Below, piece after piece: positions 50,240-59,476 of a DNA stretch of 64,000 nucleotides (position 1 is its first letter; each line of letters begins with the position of its first letter). Both the position numbers and the translations under genes were made by a program. This DNA is from Pseudomonadota bacterium (GTDB lineage Bacteria; Myxococcota_A; Polyangia; Haliangiales; Haliangiaceae), in NCBI GenBank assembly GCA_023428295.1, contig JAEYYV010000155.1, positions 1 through 64,000 on the forward strand, read 5' to 3'. The notes under the pieces were generated by a model. It made no database searches. It saw only the letters and a list, made by a program, of their open reading frames with translations, and was not told the origin of the DNA.

Positions 50240-52264
50240 TCACCGAACGAGCTCGACGAAGCCGTCGGCCGCGCCGGGGAACAGCACGCGATCGGGCGAT
50301 GCGGCCACGCTGATCGGTCCGCTCGACGAGGTCGCGAGCCTGGACCACACGGTGCCGTCGAAGCGCTGGAGCGTGGTGAACTCGCCGGAGAGCCACACGT
50401 CGTCGAGCGACGTTCCGGACAGGCGCTGGCCGATCGCCGAGCGATCGACCCTCCACGCAGAGCCGTCGAACCACGCTGCACCGCTAGTCCCCGCGGTCAC
50501 GATCGTATCGTCCGAGAAGCGGACGATCGCGTCGAGCGCGTCCAGGCTCGGGCGCGCGCTCTCGCTCCACTGCGCGCCGCCGTACGACCACACGACGCCT
50601 TCACCGCCGCACTCGCCTGCCGCCACGACGTGCGCTGCGTCGGTGCCGGAGATCGCGCGGACGCTGCAGCCCGTGATCGCGAACGTCTCCCACACAGCAC
50701 CGCGGAGCACACCGAAGAACGCGGTGGTTCCTCCATCATCGCCGCCGGCGAACAACGTGCCGCTCGGATCGAGCCATAACGCGTGGATGCGTGGCGCACC
50801 GGGAACGGTGACCTCGGACCACGGCCCGCCGATGCCGTTCGTCGACGTGATCAGCGACGGCGTCGTCGCCGTGTCGAACGACGAGATGAAGTACGTGGGT
50901 GCAATGCCGGCGAACGCGCGCGCAAAGATGCCGGGCACCGTGGTGTGCGTCCACGTGCCGCTGTCGGTCGGCGTGTGGATCTGCGAGCGAGAGATCGCGT
51001 GAATCGTTCCCTCGGGCTCGACGAGTGACGCGACGATCTCGACAGGTGTGGCCGGCACGATCGGCGCTCGCGTTCCGCGCGTGATCCCCGTGAAGCGATA
51101 GATCGATCCGCGATACGCGTACAAACGATCACCGCCGGTGATGACGAGGCCGCCCGTCGGCGATCGGAACCGCGCGACGCGTCCGTCGCGAAGACGCGCG
51201 ACGTTGCCGACCATGTCGCCGACGTAGACGTCAGCGCCCGCGAACGAGATCGTCGACGCGGAGAAGCCGATCGTGATCGGCGTCGGGCCAGTCCCGGCGT
51301 CGCGATAGACCTGCGTCGCGTTGCCCGTGGAGATCCACAGCACGTCACCGGTGGGCGTCGGCTGGATGCGAACGTTGGCGATCGGGCTCTGCATCTCGCC
51401 CATTCGCCGGAACTGCTGAATCGACCAGTCGTACTCCCACAGCTCGTTCGACGCCGGATTGCCTCGCGTCGCGACGAGGCGCGCGCGTCCGTTCACGACG
51501 GGACCGATCTCGATGCGTCCACACGCCGGACCTGCCAGCGCGCCGAGCGTGGTCCACGCCGTGGCACCGCTCGCGATCGAGCGCACCGTGCAACCCGCTA
51601 GCGTGTAGATCGTGCCGCTGTCGTCCATGCGAACGTGCGCGACCGCGGTCGGCAGGCTCGGTAGGGTGCGCATCGCGCCGCCAGCGACCTCGATGACCGC
51701 CGTGTTGTTCCACGTCACCACGCGACCGTTCGCGCCGTGCACGCCGAAGAACGCGCCCGCGATGATCGTGTCGCCCGCAGGCCCGTGCACCTCGAGCGCG
51801 GCCGGCGCAGCGGTCACGTAGGCGAGGGTGGTGCCGTCCGTCCACATGAACGTCGTCGCTGCATCCACGACGCGCTCCCAGCCAAAGCGCGTGCAGCCCA
51901 TCGTCGGATCCGCTTGGCACTCGGTGCATGCGGGGCGGCCGATGTCGTAGCCGACATCGACACAATGCGTGTCGGGTACGGAGTCGTCGCACGCCTCGCG
52001 AAGATCGACATCGACGTAGCCATCACCGCACGTGGCGGGTTCACACACGCCTGCGGTGCAGTGGCCCGGCGCGCCGAGAGCGTCACAGCTCGCGCCTTCG
52101 TCCGTCGGTGGCTTGCACGGATCGAGGACGGACGGATCGAGGCACCGGTCCGCGTGGCAGACCTGCGTCGGTGCGCACACGAGATCGCCGCACTCGACGA
52201 GTGACGGGCGGATGCACGACGCCATCGCGACCACGACCACCACGGCGAACCAGGTGCGAAGCAC
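50240..52264 (-). CDS. Cysteine-rich lipoprotein with repeated beta-propeller-like body
   Basis: The product is 674 residues from GTG 52264. LRTWFAVVVVVAMASC is a lipoprotein signal peptide. The first 120 residues hold a cysteine-rich array (CGDLVCAPTQVCHADRC, CDALGAPGHCTAGVC, CGDGYVDVDLREACD), characteristic of disulfide-stabilised DUF4215-like modules. The remaining 550 residues are repeated short strands (GTIYTLAGCTVRSIASGATA, VLWISTGNATQVYRDAG, GDRLYAYRGSIYRFTG), the pattern of a beta-propeller such as six- or seven-bladed sensors. It is divergent from the Gly-rich lipoprotein with 76 bp between the starts. It is probably surface-exposed. Confidence 0.75.
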   Translation of the reverse strand: MLRTWFAVVVVVAMASCIRPSLVECGDLVCAPTQVCHADRCLDPSVLDPCKPPTDEGASCDALGAPGHCTAGVCEPATCGDGYVDVDLREACDDSVPDTHCVDVGYDIGRPACTECQADPTMGCTRFGWERVVDAATTFMWTDGTTLAYVTAAPAALEVHGPAGDTIIAGAFFGVHGANGRVVTWNNTAVIEVAGGAMRTLPSLPTAVAHVRMDDSGTIYTLAGCTVRSIASGATAWTTLGALAGPACGRIEIGPVVNGRARLVATRGNPASNELWEYDWSIQQFRRMGEMQSPIANVRIQPTPTGDVLWISTGNATQVYRDAGTGPTPITIGFSASTISFAGADVYVGDMVGNVARLRDGRVARFRSPTGGLVITGGDRLYAYRGSIYRFTGITRGTRAPIVPATPVEIVASLVEPEGTIHAISRSQIHTPTDSGTWTHTTVPGIFARAFAGIAPTYFISSFDTATTPSLITSTNGIGGPWSEVTVPGAPRIHALWLDPSGTLFAGGDDGGTTAFFGVLRGAVWETFAITGCSVRAISGTDAAHVVAAGECGGEGVVWSYGGAQWSESARPSLDALDAIVRFSDDTIVTAGTSGAAWFDGSAWRVDRSAIGQRLSGTSLDDVWLSGEFTTLQRFDGTVWSRLATSSSGPISVAASPDRVLFPGAADGFVELVR

Positions 52265-52340
52265 GTTCCGAGCTTTGCACAACTTCGTCGAAGAGAAGGT
52301 GATTGACGTCGCCGGACCGCGTCGCGACAATGGCCCCCCT

Positions 52341-53474
52341 GTGAGTCGGGTCGCTCTCGTCGCCGCCGCGTGTCTCGCGTCCGGCTGCAGCTTTTACGTC
52401 GAGACAAGCGCCACCTCCACGGACGGCGACGGCGGCATGACCGACGCGCAACAGGATGACAGCGGCGCCATGACGGGCGATGCGGGCCTCGGCTGTTACG
52501 GCACCGGGCTGGTGGTGGTGTGTCCGATCACGCAGCCGCCGCCTTCGTACGTGGTCTCGGTCGCCACCACGTTCGACACCAACGTCGGCGGCAACTGTAC
52601 CGTCGTCCAGGGATCGATCAACAACGGGCCGATCACCGGTGCGTGCGTCGTCGTCGCGGAGGACATCGTGATCGAGGCGAGCATGCGCGGCGTCGGCCCG
52701 CGCCCGATCGTGTTCGTCGCGACGAAGAGCCTGACCGTCAACGCGACGATCGACGTGGCGAGTCACCGCGACTCGCGCGGCGCGGGCAACTCGACCACCG
52801 TCTGCACGAACGGCACGGGTCCGTCCGGACTCGGCGGCGGTGCGGGCGGCGCCTTCGGCGGCGGTGGTGGAGGTGGTGGTGGCGGTGGCGTGGCCACGGG
52901 TGGGAGCACGGGACCGACCTCGACGCCGCCCACGTCGCTACGCGGCGGATGTCGAGGCCAAAGTGGTGGCAGTCCGGTCGGCATCGGCGGCGACGGAGGC
53001 CATGGCGGCGGCGTCTTTTACGCGATCGCCGGCACGAACATCGACATCACTGCGGGCATCAACGCATCGGGCGAGGGTGGCCATGGTGCCGTGCTCTCGG
53101 TCGTCGCCGGTGGTGGTGGTGGTGGCGGTGGGGGCTCGGGCGGAATGATCGGACTCGATGCGCCGCAGGTCCGTGTGGCGGGCGAGGTCTTCGCGAACGG
53201 CGGCGGCGGTGGCGGCGGCTCGAGCGCCGTCGAGAACGCGGGTGGCGGTCACGAATCGCAGAGCGCGCTCGCGATGCCCGAGGGCGGCACGAACGCGGCC
53301 GGCGCGGGGCGCGGCGGGCGCGGCGCTGCGGGCACGACGATCGCCGGAGAGGCGGGCGAGAATCGCTCGGTGCTCACGGTGGGTGGTGGCGGTGGCGGTG
53401 GCGGCGCAGGCTACGTGCAGGTGTGGGGCACGCTCACGCAGAGCGGACAGATCTCGCCGCCGCCCGTGCTCTGA
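52341..53474 (+). CDS. Glycine-rich repeat lipoprotein
   Basis: From GTG 52341 the product is 377 residues. MSRVALVAAACLASGC is a lipoprotein signal. The first 100 residues contain a few Cys and an Asp/Gly linker; residues 100-160 look like the start of a right-handed beta-helix (VVVAEDIVIEASMRGVGPRP, VFVATKSLTVNATIDVA). The rest is extreme in glycine, with blocks of up to 11 Gly in FGGGGGGGGGGGVATGG and alternating short strands (AGTNIDITAGINASGEGGHG). This resembles the surface Gly-rich proteins of myxobacteria; I see no enzyme motif. It is divergent from the propeller-like lipoprotein. Confidence 0.75.
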   Translation: MSRVALVAAACLASGCSFYVETSATSTDGDGGMTDAQQDDSGAMTGDAGLGCYGTGLVVVCPITQPPPSYVVSVATTFDTNVGGNCTVVQGSINNGPITGACVVVAEDIVIEASMRGVGPRPIVFVATKSLTVNATIDVASHRDSRGAGNSTTVCTNGTGPSGLGGGAGGAFGGGGGGGGGGGVATGGSTGPTSTPPTSLRGGCRGQSGGSPVGIGGDGGHGGGVFYAIAGTNIDITAGINASGEGGHGAVLSVVAGGGGGGGGGSGGMIGLDAPQVRVAGEVFANGGGGGGGSSAVENAGGGHESQSALAMPEGGTNAAGAGRGGRGAAGTTIAGEAGENRSVLTVGGGGGGGGAGYVQVWGTLTQSGQISPPPVL

Positions 53475-53528
53475 CCCGACCTTCGCATCGCCTTCGGTGC
53501 TGCTACGTGCCCAGCGTTCGCCGGCTCG

Positions 53529-55361
53529 TTAGTCGTCGAGGTGACCGGTTAACTTGAGCTTGTTCTTGGCCGACTTCGCGAGCTTGCTGCGCGGTCGCTC
53601 GTCGATGATGCCTTGCAGTAGATCCGCGCCGAGCTCCTCGTTCGAACCATCGCGTGACTCGAGCAAGCGGAAGCCGAGCGCGTACAGCGCTTCATCCGAC
53701 AGGTCTTTCTCGCGTGCGAGCTTCTTCGCGACGGGATAGCCCTTCGCGGCGAGGCGGGAGAATTGCTCGAACACCGGATCGTCGGTGCGCGTCGTGCGGA
53801 GGAGACCTTCGCCCGCGGCTTCGAGGGCGAGGAGCGCCATCAGGAAGCGCTGATCGTCGTCGATCGCGGTATCGATATCTGCACGCGAGCGCAGGAGCGG
53901 CTTGAGGCTGCCGAACGCCTCGACCGACTTGCCTTGCTTGCGCAGGCGTTGCGCGCGCTCGAACAACAGCTCGACGTGCTTGGCGGGCGCGATGTCCGCG
54001 ATCAGCTCACCGAACACGCGCTCGAGGACGATCTTGTCTGCGGTCGCTTTGTTCTTGAAGTGGAGATCCATGTACTCGCGGAGCTGCTCGACGAGCTCGT
54101 CGATCGCCTGGTTCGAGATGTTGCCGCGGTGCGATCGCAAGACGCCGGCATAGCGACGCGCGACTTGCTCGTCGGTGGTCGCGAGCAGCGCGCGCGTGAC
54201 GGGGAGCACGGCCTCGGGCGCCTTGGACAGGCCGCGCGCCGCTGCGTCGCGCGCCGATGGATCGTTGCCGGCGAGCGTCTCGACCAGCGCCTTGACCGCG
54301 GAGGCGCCACCGCCGGCGGGCATGCGCTCCATCGCGAGCTTCTGCGCGGCGGTGTTCTTGGACTTCGCGAGCGCCGCGAATGCCTTCGCGAGCGACTCGG
54401 GGATGCGCGCGCCGCGAAGCGTGTCGACCGCCGACTGCGCGACGGCGAGATCGTCGCTGTCCGCGAGATCGATCAGCGCGGAGATCACGTTCTCGGTTCC
54501 CTTGGCCTCGCTCTGCGCGACGATGCGACGAAGTCCCGCGATGGCGGCGAGACGAATCGGGCGCGGTTGATCCGCGTCGTCGGCGTACTTGAGCAGCATC
54601 GTCTTCGTCGACGTGCGGCCGAGGTACCCGATCAGGCGCAGGAGCGCGCCCAGCTCCACGATGCCGCGGGCGACATCCACGTCACGCGTGGGATCATGCG
54701 ACGACGGCGTGTGGCCGTTGGTGCTGCTCGGGGCGCCGTTCTTCTTCTTCTTGGCCGCCTTCGCCGCTTCCTTCTGCGCGGCCTCGGCCGCCTTCACCGC
54801 TCGGGTCCACGCTTTGGACAGCTCTTTGTTCGCGTCACTGGCGCGCTCGGTGGCGGACTTCTCGATCTGGTTCGCGAGCTTCTCGTTGCCCTGATCCAGC
54901 TCGTGACGGATCAGCTGCAGCGCTTGCTCGCCGAACTCGTTGTCGGGAAGCTGATCGAGCACTGCGTCGAGGGCCGGCTGCGTGCCGCGCTTGATGAGCA
55001 GCTGCGCCATCACGCGACGTGCGCTGACCGGTCCCGACGAGACTTCTCGGCGCAGCGTGCTCTCGGCAGCAGCGCCTTGTTGCGCGAGCACCTGCGCGGC
55101 GCGCTCGGCGAGCGCTTCGTCACCCGAGTGGAGGAGCGGCACGAGGTTCGGTGCGATGCCGCTCGCGCCCATGTCCGCGAGACCCTCGAGCGCGATGCGG
55201 CGGACCACGCCGTCCTTGTCGGCGAGCGAATCGGTCAACGCGCTGATGACCGCTTTGTCGCCCTTTCCAACCGCCGAGAGAACCGTGGCCGCGGCGACGC
55301 GCAGATCGACGCGCTCCGACTCCAGCAACTCGATGATCTCTCCGCCCAGGTTCTTGCCCAT
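53529..55361 (-). CDS. HEAT-repeat protein with charged linker
   Basis: The 610-residue protein has no signal peptide. Residues 1-190 and 250-480 form HEAT/armadillo-type helix pairs (ESERVDLRVAAATVLSAVG, DKDGVVRRIALEGLADMGAS, ARDAAARGLSKAPEAVLPVT). They are interrupted near 195-235 by a Lys/Ala-rich stretch (KEAAKAAKKKKNGAPSS) and a Ser/Asn/His segment. A further helical domain with TPR-like features (VELLFERAQRLRKQGKSVEA) ends in ELGADLLQGIIDERPRSK. It is likely a cytoplasmic scaffold. It ends the minus-strand run that starts with the TonB-like and ABC genes. Confidence 0.85.
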   Translation of the reverse strand: MGKNLGGEIIELLESERVDLRVAAATVLSAVGKGDKAVISALTDSLADKDGVVRRIALEGLADMGASGIAPNLVPLLHSGDEALAERAAQVLAQQGAAAESTLRREVSSGPVSARRVMAQLLIKRGTQPALDAVLDQLPDNEFGEQALQLIRHELDQGNEKLANQIEKSATERASDANKELSKAWTRAVKAAEAAQKEAAKAAKKKKNGAPSSTNGHTPSSHDPTRDVDVARGIVELGALLRLIGYLGRTSTKTMLLKYADDADQPRPIRLAAIAGLRRIVAQSEAKGTENVISALIDLADSDDLAVAQSAVDTLRGARIPESLAKAFAALAKSKNTAAQKLAMERMPAGGGASAVKALVETLAGNDPSARDAAARGLSKAPEAVLPVTRALLATTDEQVARRYAGVLRSHRGNISNQAIDELVEQLREYMDLHFKNKATADKIVLERVFGELIADIAPAKHVELLFERAQRLRKQGKSVEAFGSLKPLLRSRADIDTAIDDDQRFLMALLALEAAGEGLLRTTRTDDPVFEQFSRLAAKGYPVAKKLAREKDLSDEALYALGFRLLESRDGSNEELGADLLQGIIDERPRSKLAKSAKNKLKLTGHLDD

Positions 55362-55373
55362 CGGGCCGAGAAG

Positions 55374-56162
55374 CTACGCGAAGTCCCGTCGGTGGAACAA
55401 GAGGGCCGCTAGAGCCAGGAGGCCCACGATCCAGCCCAGGCCATGCAGGCTCGAGGTCGCCACGTAGCCCCAGGAAACGAAGTCGGCGTGGACCGAGACA
55501 TGCTCGCCGTCCAGCGTGCGGCCAGATATCGAGAACAGATGGAGATCCGGCACGATCTCGAGCGCGATCCGCGCCAGGGTGCGGATCCACGCGGCGGCAT
55601 CGCGGGTCGCCGCCTCGACGTCAGGGGTGACCCGGCCGATGACCCACATCGCGAGCGCGAAGATCCCGGACATGAACGGGGTCGAGAACGACGAGAAGAA
55701 GATGGCGATCGCGGCGACGGTCAGCACCTCGAACCACGCCAGCACCACGGCCTTCGCGACCGCGTCGGTGATGGCGACACCTTGAATCGCGAGCATCGCC
55801 ACCATCGCGAGCGCGAACACCAGCACGAGCACCGTGAGCACGAGCGCCATCCCGGCGTACTTGCCCACCACGAACTCCCAGCGCTCGATCGGCTTGGATA
55901 CGATCGCGTGGATCGTTCGCCGCTGCACCTCGGTGTAGAGGAGGAACACGCCGAGGAAGATCGCGGTCATCGAACCGAACAGCGAGATGCCCGCGAGCCC
56001 CACGTCGCGTGCGACGCGCGCTTCCTCGTTGGTGGCCATCTGACCGAGGACGAGGGCGAACAGGTTCGCGCCCGCGACGAGGACGAGGATGCCGTACAGC
56101 ACGCGAATGCGCGCGGCCTCGCGGAACGTGTTGAGCGCGATCGCCCAGATGCGGCCGGTCAC
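55374..56162 (-). CDS. ABC-2 type transporter permease
   Basis: The 262-residue inner-membrane protein starts at GTG 56162, overlapping the ATPase gene by four bases (GTGA). It has six predicted spans, the first VLYGILVLVAGANLFALVL and the last LHGLGWIVGLLALAALLF. The segment RRTIHAIVSKPIERWEFVVG is typical of ABC-2 permeases of the ABC2_membrane_4/5 type. With the ATPase it forms a second exporter distinct from the NatAB-like one near 17 kb. Confidence 0.88.
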   Translation of the reverse strand: MTGRIWAIALNTFREAARIRVLYGILVLVAGANLFALVLGQMATNEEARVARDVGLAGISLFGSMTAIFLGVFLLYTEVQRRTIHAIVSKPIERWEFVVGKYAGMALVLTVLVLVFALAMVAMLAIQGVAITDAVAKAVVLAWFEVLTVAAIAIFFSSFSTPFMSGIFALAMWVIGRVTPDVEAATRDAAAWIRTLARIALEIVPDLHLFSISGRTLDGEHVSVHADFVSWGYVATSSLHGLGWIVGLLALAALLFHRRDFA

Positions 56163-57118
56163 GATGCGGCCTCTTTGGGGGCGGCGGCGTCGGCGCCGGC
56201 GACTTCGCGCAGGAACAGATCCTCGAGCGTCTCGTGACGCGGCGACACCGAGAGGAGCTTCGCGCCCGCTGCGTGGGCACGCGTGATCCACGCGTCGACG
56301 TCGTCGGTCGCCGCGAGCGTGAGCGTGAGCTCGTCGCCGGTGCGCCGCACGCGCGATGCATTCCCGGTCAGCTCGTCGACGTTCGCACTGTCCGGAAGGC
56401 GGACGATGATGTCCACACCGAGCAGGGTCTTGGCGACGAGCTCCTGCGGCGTGCCGCTCGCGACGAGCGTTCCGCGCGCGACGATCGCGACGCGATCCGT
56501 GATCGCCTCGACGTCGGACAGGATGTGCGTCGAGAAGAACACCGTCTTGCCGGCGTCGCGGAGCGAGACCATCAGCTCGCGCACCTCTTTGCGGCCGATC
56601 GGATCGAGCCCGGACATCGGCTCGTCGAGCACCACCAGGTCCGGATCGTTCATCAGCGCCTGCGCGAGCCCCGCGCGTTGGAGCATGCCCTTGCTGAACT
56701 TCTTGAGGTTCTGCGTACGCGCGCGAGACAGGCCGACGCGCTCGATCAACTCGTCCGCGCGCTTCTTGCGAAGGTCCGCCGGCACGCCGAACAAGCGCCC
56801 CGCGAGATCGAGGAGCTCGCCGACGGTGAGGTAGTCGTAGAAGTAGGGCGCCTCGGGCAAGAAGCCCACACGAAAGCGAGCGGCGCGGCTCGGAATGGCG
56901 TGCCCGAGGATCGTCGCGCTGCCGCTCGTCGGGCGGATGAGGCCCATGAGCGTGCGGATCGTGGTGGTCTTGCCCGCGCCGTTGGGACCGACAAAGCCGA
57001 ACAGGTGTCCCTTGTCGACGGTGAACGACACCCCGCGCAGCGCCTCGACCTTGCGCCGCGCGAACGGCGTCCGGAATGTCTTCCGGAGATCCTTCACTTC
57101 GATCGCGAGGTCGGCCAC
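56159..57118 (-). CDS. ABC transporter ATP-binding protein
   Basis: The 319-residue protein starts at GTG 57118. Walker A is GPNGAGKTT, the Q-loop is near VGFLPEAPYFYDYLTV, the signature is KFSKGMLQRAGLAQAL, Walker B is LVVLDEPMSGLD and the H-loop is FSTHILSDVEAI. The C-terminal 90 residues (VDIIVRLPDSANVDELTG through RHETLEDLFLREVAG) match the extra domain of CcmA/NatA-like exporters. It is followed by its permease with a GTGA overlap and preceded by the TonB-like gene with 12 bases between. Confidence 0.93.
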   Translation of the reverse strand: MADLAIEVKDLRKTFRTPFARRKVEALRGVSFTVDKGHLFGFVGPNGAGKTTTIRTLMGLIRPTSGSATILGHAIPSRAARFRVGFLPEAPYFYDYLTVGELLDLAGRLFGVPADLRKKRADELIERVGLSRARTQNLKKFSKGMLQRAGLAQALMNDPDLVVLDEPMSGLDPIGRKEVRELMVSLRDAGKTVFFSTHILSDVEAITDRVAIVARGTLVASGTPQELVAKTLLGVDIIVRLPDSANVDELTGNASRVRRTGDELTLTLAATDDVDAWITRAHAAGAKLLSVSPRHETLEDLFLREVAGADAAAPKEAAS

Positions 57119-57130
57119 GCGGGCCGAAGC

Positions 57131-58000
57131 TTACTTGATCGTGTAGACGAACGTGACAACCGAACAGGCCGGGACTGCCACGGTCTTGCCCTGGCTCACC
57201 ACGGTGTACGGCTTGTAGCGCCAGGCGCGCATCGCCGTGGTGATCTTCGCGTCGTACGCGGGGTACTTCGTGCCGCCGCCGAGCGGGGTGATGGACGCGA
57301 TCCGGCCGCCCGCGTCGATGCACAGCTGGAACGAGCCACGCGAGAGGTCCTTGCCGTCGCGAAGCATCTGCGTCTTCACCGTGTCCGGCGGAACGATCTG
57401 CGTCTCGCCGGAGAGGCGCATGCCCGTGAACACCGTGGGCGGAACGACGATCTGCTCGATCTGGCACGTCGCCGAGCACCGGTCACCGCTCGTGGTGTTG
57501 CCATCGTCGCACTGCTCGCTCCCTTGCACGATGCCGTCACCGCAGCGCGCTGCGTGGACCACGGGCGGGCCCTCGCACAGGCTCGGATCGCCCATCGGAT
57601 CGCATGTACCGCCACCGCCGCCGCTGCGTCCGGGACCGATGCCGGGGCCTTCTCCTTTGCCTTCGCCATCGCCGCCACCACGGCCGGTCGACGAAGCGAC
57701 CTCAGTGGGCGCGTCTTTCTCCTGGTCGACCGTTTCGATCTTGTCGACGTTGCGCAGCTCGACCTTCGTCTTCCGCTTCTTCGTTTCGACCTTCTCCTTC
57801 TTCGTCTTCTCCTTGTTCTCGTCCTGCTTGTCGCCGTCGCCACCGCCGCCGTCGCCGAGCGGCATCATCGCGCCCAGCGTGAGGCTCACCCGGTGCTTGT
57901 AGTCCAGGCGCTCGAGCTTCCAGACGCCGGAAATAAACAGGCCCGCGGCGAGCGCGCCGTGAGCTGCGACGGATGCGATGATCAGATATCGACGAGACAT
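57131..58000 (-). CDS. TonB-family protein with cysteine-rich DUF4215-type insert
   Basis: From ATG 58000 the product is 289 residues, with GGGGTGG just before the start. A single N-terminal membrane span (YLIIASVAAHGALAAGLFIS) is followed by charged repeats (KQDENKEKTKKEKVETKKRK), a Gly-rich stretch, and a cysteine-rich module HAARCGDGIVQGSEQCDDGN ending CSATCQ. The last 100 residues read as the TonB C-terminal fold: FTGMRLSGETQIVPPD, SFQLCIDAGGRIASITPLGG, YDAKITTAMRAWRYKPY and VVTFVYTIK. The Cys module resembles DUF4215 repeats usually found in secreted proteins. It may link the inner membrane to an outer-membrane partner. Confidence 0.82.
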   Translation of the reverse strand: MSRRYLIIASVAAHGALAAGLFISGVWKLERLDYKHRVSLTLGAMMPLGDGGGGDGDKQDENKEKTKKEKVETKKRKTKVELRNVDKIETVDQEKDAPTEVASSTGRGGGDGEGKGEGPGIGPGRSGGGGGTCDPMGDPSLCEGPPVVHAARCGDGIVQGSEQCDDGNTTSGDRCSATCQIEQIVVPPTVFTGMRLSGETQIVPPDTVKTQMLRDGKDLSRGSFQLCIDAGGRIASITPLGGGTKYPAYDAKITTAMRAWRYKPYTVVSQGKTVAVPACSVVTFVYTIK

Positions 58001-58056
58001 AGCCACCCCAACGTCATCCTGCGCGATCGGATCTAAGTCGTCAGCTCGCAGCCGCT

Positions 58057-59349
58057 TTGGTGGTGTGGACTCGGCGTATCGTAGGTGTCGCAGTGGTCGG
58101 CGCCCTCGTTGTCTTTTGCTTGACCTACCTCGTGATCGCGAGTCGGCAACTGCACTGGATCGGGCTCGACCGTCCGGCCGGCGCGATCGTCGGCGCGACC
58201 GCGATGGTGCTCGTCGGCGGGCTGCCGATGGATCTCGCGATCAAAGCCATCGACATGCACGTCGTGATCTTGCTGTTCGGCGTGCTGCTCATCGCGAGCT
58301 ACCTCGCCGAAGCGCGGTTCTTCCGGTACTCCGCCTACTACGTGCTCGTTCGCGCGAAGTCCGCGCGCTCGCTGCTGTTCGGCCTGACGTTTGTCGTCGG
58401 TGGACTGTCCGCGCTGTTGCTCAACGACACGGTGTGCGTGCTCCTCACGCCGCTCGTGATGTCCGTCGTCGTCGAAGCGCGCTTGCCGGCGCTGCCGTAC
58501 CTCCTCGCGCTCGCGAGTGCGGCCAACGTCGGCGGTCTCGTCAGCTTCTCGGGCAACCCGCAGAACATGATCGTCGGCGCTGCGGCGCACGACACGATCA
58601 ACTTCTTGCCGTACTTCCTGTTCACGTTGCCCGCGGGCATCGCGTGTCTCGCCGCGAACGCCGCCATCCTCGTGTGGCTGTTCCGTAAGGAGCTGCCAAA
58701 GGAACCGCTCGCGCAGCTCGCGCCGCCCAAGCCAGCGCTCGATGTTCCGCTCGCGCTCAAGGGCATCGGCGCGCTCGTCGCGTTCGCGGTGCTCGCGGCG
58801 TGCGGCGTCTCGCTCGCGGGTGCAGCGATGGTCGCTGCGGCCGGCCTCATGGTGATCGCGCGGACACCGCCGAAGAAGGCGTTCGCGCTCGTCGATTGGC
58901 AGCTCCTCGTGTTCTTCGCGGGGCTGTTCATCGTGGTCGCGGGAGTCGCGCATGCGGGGGTGCTCGACGAGATCTTTGGCTACGTCGCGCCCGTCGTCGC
59001 GCGTGGTGACATCTGGGGAGACCTCGCGTTCCTCTCGTTTGTCGTCGTGATCTCGAACCTCGTGTCGAACGTGCCGCTCGTTCTCGTCGCGGTCGCGTGG
59101 GTCCCCCAGATGCCGTATCCAGCGTGGGGCTTCGTCATGCTCGCTGTTGGTTCGACGATCGCGGGTAACCTGACGCTGTTCGGCAGCGTCGCGAACATCA
59201 TCGTGATGGAGGGCGCGGGGCCGCGCGGCGAGATCGGCTTTCTGCGCTTCCTGCGTTACGGCAGCGTGATCACGGTCGTCGATCTCGTCGTCGTGTTCTC
59301 GATCCTCTATCTCGAGCGCGCGCTCGGTCTGCTCGCGGCGCTGACGTAG
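58057..59349 (+). CDS. Anion transporter of the ArsB/NhaD (IT) superfamily
   Basis: The 430-residue protein has about 11 membrane helices. Hairpin motifs are present in both repeats: LLNDTVCVLLTPLVMSVVVE plus SFSGNPQNMIVG in the first, and SNLVSNVPLVLVAVAW plus GSTIAGNLTLFGSVANIIVM in the second. These SNP/GNPQN-like re-entrant segments typify the ion-transporter superfamily (ArsB, NhaD, CitM, SLC13). The start is ambiguous between TTG 58057, GTG 58060 and GTG 58063. The substrate (arsenite, sulfate, a dicarboxylate or sodium/proton) cannot be settled from motifs; no ArsR or ArsC gene is adjacent. Confidence 0.85.
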   Translation: MVVWTRRIVGVAVVGALVVFCLTYLVIASRQLHWIGLDRPAGAIVGATAMVLVGGLPMDLAIKAIDMHVVILLFGVLLIASYLAEARFFRYSAYYVLVRAKSARSLLFGLTFVVGGLSALLLNDTVCVLLTPLVMSVVVEARLPALPYLLALASAANVGGLVSFSGNPQNMIVGAAAHDTINFLPYFLFTLPAGIACLAANAAILVWLFRKELPKEPLAQLAPPKPALDVPLALKGIGALVAFAVLAACGVSLAGAAMVAAAGLMVIARTPPKKAFALVDWQLLVFFAGLFIVVAGVAHAGVLDEIFGYVAPVVARGDIWGDLAFLSFVVVISNLVSNVPLVLVAVAWVPQMPYPAWGFVMLAVGSTIAGNLTLFGSVANIIVMEGAGPRGEIGFLRFLRYGSVITVVDLVVVFSILYLERALGLLAALT

Positions 59350-59396
59350 CGGCTCGATCCTGGTGCCTCTCGTGGCTATTGGCGCGGCGATTCGTT

Positions 59397-59449
59397 TCCG
59401 TTTCGGCGATCGAATATTTTTTCGGTTTTCTTCAGCTCCCCGAAACGGA
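59397..59449. promoter_or_regulatory. 10-bp inverted repeat flanking an AT-rich tract, upstream of the sigma operon
   Basis: TCCGTTTCGG (59397-59406) and CCGAAACGGA (59440-59449) are exact reverse complements with 33 bases between. The interval holds an AT-rich run including ATATTTTTT and GGTTTTC. It sits 28 bp before the ATG of the four-gene ECF sigma unit. A bipartite operator around a promoter fits best; a long-loop terminator for the transporter gene upstream is an alternative because of the six-T run at 59417-59422. Confidence 0.5.
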
Positions 59450-59476
59450 CCGACGAGGAATCGCCAATTCGGTGAC

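Noticed and set aside
59411..59430. AT-rich run as a simple Rho-independent terminator of the transporter gene
   Set aside because: The stem directly before it is short and weak (TTCG/CGAA), and the long dyad spans the run rather than preceding it; kept only as an alternative.
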